DNA of 10,494 nt from an uncultured Lysobacteraceae bacterium (GTDB taxonomy: Bacteria; Pseudomonadota; Gammaproteobacteria; Xanthomonadales; Rhodanobacteraceae): assembly GCA_946480705.1 (NCBI GenBank), contig CAMLLF010000074.1, positions 1 to 10,494 of the forward strand, in the 5' to 3' direction. A program made the translations under genes and the position numbers. How positions within the stretch are numbered: the first letter of the stretch is position 1; each line of letters starts with the position of its first letter. Shown piece by piece: positions 7,201 through 10,494 of the stretch. A model generated the notes under the pieces. That model was not told the origin of the DNA. It did not search any database and was given only the letters and a program-made list of their open reading frames with translations.

Positions 7201-7917
7201 CGACGGCGTCGGTACGATGGTGCTGCCGGTGACGTTGATGTCGTCGATGCCGACGTGCTCGTCGGAACCCGCCGCGTCGGTCGTGATCCAGCGCACCTGG
7301 ACCAGCGCCTGATTATCGGCCGCTGTCGGCAGCGTGATGTCGCGCGTGATGTCGGGGCCGGCCGGCGTGCCGGTCGTGGTCGCGTCGGCGATGTAGGCCG
7401 AGGCAATGTTCGTGAAGTCGCCGCTGTTGCCGACGCGGTACTGCAGCGCAACCTGCTGCGCGGCGTTGTCGGCGCCGGTTTCGAGATCGCGGACTGTGTA
7501 GGCGACGTGGATCGTTTCCCTGCCGGTCGTGTTGAGGTTCAACAGCAGGAACGGCGCCTTGGCGGTGCCGCTGCCGGCGAGGGCGACGGTGGAATTGGTC
7601 AGCTGGAATTCGGTCACGCCGCCGGTGGTGAACGAGTTCGGCGTGGTCTGGTTGGCGTTGACGTTGACCGGCGTTCCGGTGCCGTCGGCGACGATCGTCT
7701 GTGCATCCGCACCGGTGCCGGCGGCGAGTCCGTCGCCGCGGTATCCGATGAAGCCGGGCACGCCGGACCAGTCGTTGGCCGCCGTGATCAGGCCGTTGTT
7801 GTTCCAGTCCTGCGATACCGGCAGCGTGAGCGCCGAGTTGTCGGCCAGCGCCGTCGCGCTGACACTTGCCATCAGCAGCGCCGGCAACCACACGCGCCGC
7901 GTAACACCCGTCTTCAT
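4291..7917 (-). CDS. Secreted ExeM/NucH-type nuclease with three Calx-beta domains
   Basis: 1208 residues. A Sec signal peptide (MKTGVTRR, hydrophobic core, ALA at 23-25) is followed by a beta-rich N-terminal domain (about 30-232, ending VGIDDINVTG). Three Calx-beta domains follow (about 239-351, 356-467, 470-581), then an OB-fold domain typical of ExeM/YhcR proteins (about 583-720, IHDIQGDG and TSEGIYVFT). An endonuclease/exonuclease/phosphatase domain runs from about 840 to 1196. Its active-site residues are present: N848 (AFNM), E900/E902, D936 (GGIDVGF), H997 (VVHPKS), D1052-N1054 (GDFND), D1131-H1132 (SLDHAL) and D1186-H1187 (SDHDG). All eight cysteines fall in the OB and nuclease parts, in close pairs (701/710, 853/865, 1003/1012, 1163/1177), consistent with periplasmic or extracellular disulfides. 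Predicted to cut extracellular DNA, metal-dependent. AGGGG sits 6 bases before the ATG. The end, RIFGNGFEPAP, lies beyond the nuclease fold. Substrate and exact export route are inferred. Confidence 0.92.
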   Translation of the reverse strand: MKTGVTRRVWLPALLMASVSATALADNSALTLPVSQDWNNNGLITAANDWSGVPGFIGYRGDGLAAGTGADAQTIVADGTGTPVNVNANQTTPNSFTTGGVTEFQLTNSTVALAGSGTAKAPFLLLNLNTTGRETIHVAYTVRDLETGADNAAQQVALQYRVGNSGDFTNIASAYIADATTTGTPAGPDITRDITLPTAADNQALVQVRWITTDAAGSDEHVGIDDINVTGSTIVPTPSLSISDVTVGEGPAAGTTTASFTVSLSGPAPAGGVTFDIATADDTATAADSDYVQKTLTAQTIAATGTSYTFDVTVNGDSTIESNEQFFVNVTNVTGATVNDGQGVGTINNDDAVLPQLSISDVTVTEGNSATVAAQFTISSSLAAGPGGIAVPFGTANDTATTADNDYVGASGTVTILEGQTSATVDITVNGDTNVESDEQFFVNLGTPPPGTQIADGQGTGTITNDDAFPALSIGNASVVEGHSSTILLNFPLTLTAPAPAGGTTFTVNTTDGTAGGGSDFVAIVNGSGSVAAGQTSGTLSVTVNGDTVAEANETFTVTISAPVNATLGTATATGTITNDDAVEIHDIQGDGLAGPLVSQTVLTVNNIVTGKGPQGFTMQAPDVRADNNPNTSEGIYVFTSTAPTVQVGDMVNVSGTALEFNGLTEIGSATVTFVSGGNPLPTPVEFNDSVPSPHPATPTCLTSGSNYECFEFMRVHIADGMVNTGNQRFGSPATETYAEVFITANGRRGVREPGLLYPLVPTAGNMAAGQWDGNPEMFELDADYFGAVPQDTPITGGTRFSATGVLGYDFGDYELWATEFTATQAAPVPRAVRESHGSTDLRIGAFNMLRFCDTTNNGTGADPCLAPTPTTDGFNYKVARLSKYVNDVLRLPDVLGVVEVENLAVLQALATKIQADSGVAYTARLEEGNDIGGIDVGFLVRSDRVAITATTQLGKTQTWNDPTGSSTALLHDRPPLLLEATFTANGNLPFAVMVVHPKSRSCVDQTGGASCVQADVDRNRLKRFNQGKYHAEQIQAFQLAHPGRVLTVVGDFNDYQFSDGWTHMLGMMEGTYDDAANLLDYTGNTVVTPKLWNAVMSVPEDERYSFLFTENFGQVQGFNTRDVPTQQSLDHALLSATAKAMFAGFDYGRADNDGPNEWERLCNVTPTPPATVPPGCPNIAIGASDHDGLVVVLATDRIFGNGFEPAP
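6175..7203 (-). repeat. Three tandem Calx-beta domain repeats inside the nuclease gene
   Basis: Three copies of about 110 codons each (6865-7203, 6517-6852, 6175-6510) share the pattern LSI.(D/N)..V.EG at the start, a TVNGD..(I/V/A)E.(N/D)E box, and end in GTI.NDDA. At the DNA level the copies are diverged, except that the codons for TGTITNDDA are identical over 26 bases at 6173-6198 and 6515-6540. Calx-beta domains generally bind calcium through acidic loops, so calcium-dependent folding outside the cell is expected. Confidence 0.88.
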
Positions 7918-7938
7918 AGTTGACCCCTGAACGATGAT

Positions 7939-7958
7939 CGCCCGGCAGGCGCCGGGCG
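7939..7958. repeat. 8-bp palindrome in the nuclease leader
   Basis: CGCCCGGC (7939-7946) and GCCGGGCG (7951-7958) are perfect complements around a 4-base loop. It sits 21 bases before the nuclease ATG and about 10 bases upstream of the AGGGG ribosome-binding site. It could be an mRNA hairpin affecting translation or a binding site for a dimeric regulator; the sequence alone does not decide. Confidence 0.5.
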
Positions 7959-7993
7959 GAAATGAACTGGCGAGCGGACGATGACGGCACGTA

Positions 7994-8048
7994 GGCCACG
8001 ATGCGGCGAAGACGCCGCGGATTCGCGGGTCTTCGCGTTTTCGTGGCC
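7994..8048. repeat. 55-base nested palindrome upstream of the nuclease gene
   Basis: Three stacked stems are symmetrical about 8020-8023: GGCCACGA (7994-8001) with TCGTGGCC (8041-8048), GCGAAGAC (8006-8013) with GTCTTCGC (8029-8036), and CCGCG (8015-8019) with CGCGG (8024-8028). That is 21 bp, interrupted by one 4x4 internal loop and one bulged base (8014), with a GATT loop. This organised structure exceeds what base composition alone gives. It may be a dispersed intergenic repeat or a structured leader RNA. Confidence 0.65.
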
Positions 8049-8200
8049 ATCGGCCGTCAGTTCGGTTTCCTTGATTCCGTCACGCGTCGCGCCAGCAACC
8101 GCGTTTTCCCGCGACACGCCGCCGATCCGGCGGGGCGTGCGACTGTCCGTCGCCGCGGGACAGCAATGTCCTGCCCGGACGCCGCCATCGAAAGGCGGGC

Positions 8201-8229
8201 AGGCTAGCACGGGCTTTTGACGATTTCAT
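8201..8229 (-). promoter_or_regulatory. Possible promoter of the secreted nuclease gene
   Basis: On the minus strand ATGAAA (8224-8229) and TAGCCT (8201-8206) are 17 bases apart. The -10 box is weak on its own, but its surroundings, GCTAGCCTGCCCGCC, match 13 of 15 bases with the candidate -10 region of the GH17-GT2 gene. If real, transcription would start near 8194 and the nuclease mRNA would have a leader of roughly 275 bases. Confidence 0.25.
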
Positions 8230-8275
8230 GTCGCCCGGTGGAGCGCGAATGGGGAATTGGAGATCGGGGGGGATC

Positions 8276-8293
8276 GTAGGAGCGGGGACCGCG
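8276..8293 (+). repeat. GTAG-headed REP-like element
   Basis: GTAGGAGCGGGGACCGCG begins with GTAG and folds GCGG (8282-8285) onto CCGC (8289-8292) over a 3-base loop. It resembles REP elements of Pseudomonas and Stenotrophomonas, which open with GTAG followed by a short GC-rich stem and are moved by REP-associated tyrosine transposases. No such transposase is in the window. The assignment rests on remembered consensus, not on counting copies in the genome. Confidence 0.45.
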
Positions 8294-8295
8294 AA

Positions 8296-8318
8296 ACCCT
8301 CCCCTTCACGGGGAGGGT
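8296..8318 (-). terminator. Likely terminator-like hairpin downstream of dps
   Basis: ACCCTCCCC (8296-8304) and GGGGAGGGT (8310-8318) are perfect 9-bp complements around a 5-base loop. On the minus strand it lies about 50 bases after the dps stop and is followed by only TTTCGC, so the T-run is weak. Stems of this kind are common repeated intergenic elements in proteobacteria, and it directly adjoins the REP-like element, so it may be a repeat that also terminates dps. Confidence 0.5.
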
Positions 8319-8370
8319 CGGGTGGGGACGGGTGTCGGTTCCGCAAACGTCGTCCCGATTCCCGCGGAAG

Positions 8371-8838
8371 TCATGCCAGCAGCGAGCGCAGCATCCAGGC
8401 CGTCTTTTCGTGCGCCTGCATGCGCTGCGTGGTCAGGTCGGCAGTCGGCTGGTCCGAGGCCTTGTCGGCGAGCTGGAACACTTCGCGGGCCGTGCGGGCG
8501 ACGGTTTCGTGGCCGTCGACGAGCTGCTGGACCATGTCGCGCCATTCCGGCACGCCGGTTTCCTCTTTGATCGACGACAGCTTGCCGAACTGCGCGCTGG
8601 AACCGGGCGCGACCACGTCGAGCGAGCGGATGCGCTCGGCGATCTGGTCCAGGGCGAGCCAGAGTTCGTTGTACTGCGTTTCGAACATCAGGTGCAGCGT
8701 GTTGAACATCGTGCCCGTGATGTTCCAGTGGAATCCGTGCGTCTTCAGATACAGCGTGTACGTGTCGGCGAGCAGGCGCGACAGGCCCTTGGCGATCGCT
8801 TCCCGGTCCTTCTTGGCAATGCCGATATCGATACCCAT
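8371..8838 (-). CDS. dps: Dps family ferritin-like iron storage and DNA protection protein
   Basis: 155 residues, the usual Dps length. Dps dodecamers oxidise ferrous iron with hydrogen peroxide and store it, sparing DNA from hydroxyl radicals. The ferroxidase residues are all present with canonical spacing: H37 (HWN), H49 and E53 (LHLMFE), D64 and E68 (LDQIAERIR); the third ligand is Glu where E. coli Dps has Asp. There is no lysine-rich N-terminal tail like that of E. coli Dps, so direct DNA binding is uncertain. The ATG at 8838 is chosen because GGGAG lies 7 bases upstream and it begins [12 protein letters not shown], like relatives; a much longer open frame upstream is an arginine-rich extension. 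It is divergent from hrpA and shares a 139-base control region with an OxyR-like box. Confidence 0.96.
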   Translation of the reverse strand: MGIDIGIAKKDREAIAKGLSRLLADTYTLYLKTHGFHWNITGTMFNTLHLMFETQYNELWLALDQIAERIRSLDVVAPGSSAQFGKLSSIKEETGVPEWRDMVQQLVDGHETVARTAREVFQLADKASDQPTADLTTQRMQAHEKTAWMLRSLLA

Positions 8839-8869
8839 GTGCAGACTCCCGTTGTGGTTCAGGCGCGAC

Positions 8870-8875
8870 ACTCTA
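8870..8875 (-). promoter_or_regulatory. Candidate -10 box for dps
   Basis: TAGAGT on the minus strand lies 32 bases upstream of the dps ATG and would give a start site near 8863. No recognisable -35 box sits 16-18 bases further up, as is common at promoters that need an activator. The OxyR-like site lies about 45 bases upstream of this box. Confidence 0.3.
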
Positions 8876-8919
8876 CCGCGGTCGTCGCGCGCCGGGCGCA
8901 CGGGAAGACGATGGTCGCG

Positions 8920-8934
8920 ATAGGCACCCGCTAT
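8920..8934. promoter_or_regulatory. OxyR-like box between dps and hrpA
   Basis: ATAG-GCACCCG-CTAT is an exact ATAG-N7-CTAT, half of the four-part OxyR operator. The second half is not clear: at the expected distance towards dps there is CGAT in place of CTAT, then nothing. OxyR is an established activator of dps in enterobacteria. The centre lies about 89 bases from the dps start codon, a fitting place for an activator. It also overlaps a TATGAT -10-like box (8932-8937) that could serve hrpA. Confidence 0.45.
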
Positions 8935-8937
8935 GAT
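8932..8937 (+). promoter_or_regulatory. Candidate -10 box for hrpA
   Basis: TATGAT matches five of six bases of the sigma-70 -10 consensus, 40 bases before the hrpA ATG. No good -35 box lies 17 bases upstream. The leader from here contains the inverted repeat CGCGGG/CCCGCG (8947-8964) ending 13 bases before the ATG, and no clear ribosome-binding site. Confidence 0.3.
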
Positions 8938-8977
8938 TGGCGGTTCCGCGGGCGTTCTCCCGCGTATCTGATGTGTG

Positions 8978-10494
8978 ATGGCTGACAAGAATTCCACTGG
9001 CGCGACAACGGCGGCGCGCCCCGCGACCGAGACCGTCGCGCGCATCGCGGCCCAGCGCAAGGCGCTCGATCGCGTGCTCGCGCGTGATTTCTCGCGCCTG
9101 CTCGGACGCTGGCGGCGCTTCAACGACGCGCCGATGCAGGCGACCGACGACGCGCTCGCGCGGCTCGATGCCGACATCGCGGCCTCGCGCGCGCGGCGCG
9201 ATCAGCGCGCGGCGCGGGTGCCCGAGATCCGCATCGACGAAAGCCTGCCGATCGCGGCCAAGGCCGATGAGATCGTCGCGCTGATCCGGCGCCATCAGGT
9301 CGTCGTGCTCGCGGGCGAAACCGGTTCGGGCAAGACCACGCAGCTGCCGAAGCTCTGCCTCGCCGCCGGCCGCGGCATCGCCGGCCGCATCGGCTGCACG
9401 CAGCCGCGTCGCATCGCCGCGCGCAGCGTAGCCCGTCGCGTCGCGCAGGAACTCGGTACCGAAGTCGGCAAGCTCGTCGGCTTCCAGGTGCGCTTCAGCG
9501 ATCAGGTCTCCGAAGAGTCGCTGATCAAGTTCATGACCGACGGCATCCTGCTCGCGGAAACCCAGAGCGACGCCTGGCTCAACGACTACGACACGCTGAT
9601 CCTCGACGAGGCGCATGAACGCAGCCTCAACATCGACTTCCTGCTCGGCTATCTCAAGCGCCTGCTCGCCAAGCGGCGCGATCTCAAGCTCATCGTGACT
9701 TCCGCGACGATCGACACGGCGCGCTTCTCCGCGCACTTCGGCAACGCGCCCGTGGTCAACGTCGAAGGCCGCAGCTATCCGGTCGAAGTGCGCTGGCGCC
9801 CGCCGCTGTCGGACGCGCCGCGCGGCGACAGGCCGCGCACGGCGTCCGAGCGCGGCGACCTGAGCCTCACCGAACAGATCGTCGCCGTCGCCGACGAGAT
9901 CACGGCCGAGGATCCGCGCGGCGACGTGCTCGTGTTCCTGCCGGGCGAGCGCGAGATCCGCGACGCGCACCTTGCGCTGGCCCGGCGCCAGTACCGCGCC
10001 ACCGAAGTACTGCCGCTGTACGCGCGGCTGTCGGCGAACGATCAGGACCGCGTGTTCAAGCCCGGTCCGCAGCGGCGCATCGTGCTCGCGACGAACGTCG
10101 CGGAAACCTCGCTGACCGTGCCGCGGATCCGCTACGTCATCGACACGGGCACGGCGCGCGTCAAACGCTATTCGCCGCGCTCGCAGCTCGAGCGCCTGCA
10201 TATCGAGCCGATCGCGCAGGCCGCCGCGGAGCAGCGAAAGGGACGCTGCGGCCGCGTCGGCCCGGGCGTCTGCTTCCGCCTGTACGACGAACAGGATTTC
10301 GCGCAGCGTCCGCGCTATGCCGATCCGGAAATCCTGCGCAGTTCGCTCGCCGGCGTGATCCTGCGCATGCTGAATCTGAAGCTCGGCGATGTCGCCTCGT
10401 TTCCGTTCGTCGAGGCGCCGCCCGAACGCGCGATCGGCGACGGCTACCGCCGCCTGACCGAGCCGGAGCTGCGCTTCGAGGCGATGCAGACGCT
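8978..10494 (+). CDS. hrpA: ATP-dependent RNA helicase HrpA (DEAH box), N-terminal part, cut by window end
   Basis: 505 codons are present of a protein usually near 1300 residues; the frame is open at the window edge. Seen: Walker [10 protein letters not shown] (113-121), TQPRR, DEAH (210-213), SAT (242-244), [11 protein letters not shown] (motif V) and motif [10 protein letters not shown] (419-426), the form typical of bacterial HrpA. The N-terminal helical stretch and [17 protein letters not shown] line up with E. coli HrpA. HrpA is a cytoplasmic DEAH/RHA-type 3'-5' helicase implicated in mRNA processing and in rescuing collided ribosomes. The ATG at 8978 is chosen; GTG at 8975 directly precedes it in frame and a stop lies at 8969-8971. 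There is no strong ribosome-binding site. Divergent from dps. Confidence 0.96.
   Translation, partial: MADKNSTGATTAARPATETVARIAAQRKALDRVLARDFSRLLGRWRRFNDAPMQATDDALARLDADIAASRARRDQRAARVPEIRIDESLPIAAKADEIVALIRRHQVVVLAGETGSGKTTQLPKLCLAAGRGIAGRIGCTQPRRIAARSVARRVAQELGTEVGKLVGFQVRFSDQVSEESLIKFMTDGILLAETQSDAWLNDYDTLILDEAHERSLNIDFLLGYLKRLLAKRRDLKLIVTSATIDTARFSAHFGNAPVVNVEGRSYPVEVRWRPPLSDAPRGDRPRTASERGDLSLTEQIVAVADEITAEDPRGDVLVFLPGEREIRDAHLALARRQYRATEVLPLYARLSANDQDRVFKPGPQRRIVLATNVAETSLTVPRIRYVIDTGTARVKRYSPRSQLERLHIEPIAQAAAEQRKGRCGRVGPGVCFRLYDEQDFAQRPRYADPEILRSSLAGVILRMLNLKLGDVASFPFVEAPPERAIGDGYRRLTEPELRFEAMQT

Larger units (their letters stand above)
7918..8370. other. Palindrome-rich intergenic region, no supported gene
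   Basis: Between the nuclease start and the dps stop I see no credible coding sequence: short open frames here are arginine-rich and unlike any family I know. On the minus strand it should hold the nuclease promoter and leader, and next to dps its terminator. It carries several inverted repeats, listed separately, plus CACGCC-GCCG paired with CGGC-GGCGTG (8115-8139, 2-base bulge), CTGTCC/GGACAG (8143-8163), GGACA/TGTCC (8158-8171) and CCTGCCCG/CGGGCAGG (8170-8203). The last three share arms and so exclude one another. Confidence 0.6.

Noticed and set aside
4927..7923. A 998-codon plus-strand frame antisense to the nuclease gene.
   Set aside because: Composition is almost all Arg, Val, Asp, Gly and Ala with no recognisable motif, and the other strand encodes a clear multi-domain secreted protein.
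7313..8050. A 245-codon minus-strand frame starting upstream of the nuclease gene.
   Set aside because: It overlaps the signal peptide and N-terminal domain in another frame and is arginine-rich; the nuclease start with its AGGGG site is better supported.
7914..8220. Short open frames on both strands in the intergenic region (up to 98 codons).
   Set aside because: They run through strong palindromes, have no ribosome-binding site or homology I know, and look like readings of repeat DNA.
8839..9177. A 113-residue N-terminal extension of dps.
   Set aside because: The extension overlaps the hrpA start on the other strand, is low-complexity and arginine-rich, and the ATG at 8838 has a good GGGAG site and a family-typical N-terminus.
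8873..10201. A 442-codon minus-strand frame.
   Set aside because: It is antisense to hrpA, whose helicase motifs are unmistakable.
1..10494. A possible defence, phage or mobile-element island.
   Set aside because: No integrase, transposase, toxin-antitoxin pair, restriction gene or CRISPR repeat is present; base composition and codon use look uniform, apart from short A/T runs at 3771-3778 and 4232-4238.

Overview
The window is GC-rich DNA, roughly two-thirds G+C by eye, from a Gram-negative bacterium. Gene content, codon use and secreted-protein style fit a gammaproteobacterium of the Xanthomonadales/Lysobacterales, perhaps Rhodanobacteraceae (Dokdonella-like). That placement is inferred from family resemblance, not from a marker gene. 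Almost all of it is explained by six protein genes. I see no rRNA, tRNA, CRISPR array, transposase or phage gene.

Layout, left to right. Positions 1-121 hold no gene but contain a strong palindrome just beyond the end of an ECF sigma-factor gene (122-709, minus). Upstream of that gene, on the same strand and 55 bases away, lies a long membrane enzyme gene. It fuses a periplasmic GH17 glucanase/transglycosylase-type domain to a cytoplasmic GT2 glycosyltransferase (765-3353, minus), the architecture of Pseudomonas NdvB-type beta-1,3-glucan synthases. Next comes a TVP38/TMEM64 (DedA-superfamily) membrane protein (3467-4189, minus). A textbook intrinsic terminator (4232-4260) ends the gene to its right, a 1208-residue secreted nuclease (4291-7917, minus). 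The nuclease has a signal peptide, an N-terminal beta-rich domain, three Calx-beta domains, an OB-fold domain and an endonuclease/exonuclease/phosphatase domain of the ExeM/NucH type.

The 450-base gap at 7918-8370 has no convincing gene but is dense in inverted repeats. These include a 55-base nested palindrome, a GTAG-headed REP-like element and a 9-bp hairpin that may end dps. A dps gene (8371-8838, minus) and the first 505 codons of hrpA (8978 to the window end, plus) are divergently transcribed. Their 139-base shared control region contains an exact ATAG-N7-CTAT box, the half-site of an OxyR operator.

How the genes may work together (inference): the nuclease acts outside the cell on nucleic acid, the GH17-GT2 enzyme makes or remodels a beta-glucan, and the sigma factor is placed to be co-expressed with the glucan enzyme. 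This gives a possible envelope or biofilm-matrix theme on the left. The right end is ordinary chromosome: oxidative-stress iron storage next to an RNA helicase. I found no clearly undescribed multi-gene system. The least ordinary features are the nuclease's C-terminal IFGNGFE tail, the palindrome-rich leader of the nuclease gene, and the regulatory palindromes around dps/hrpA and the sigma factor.
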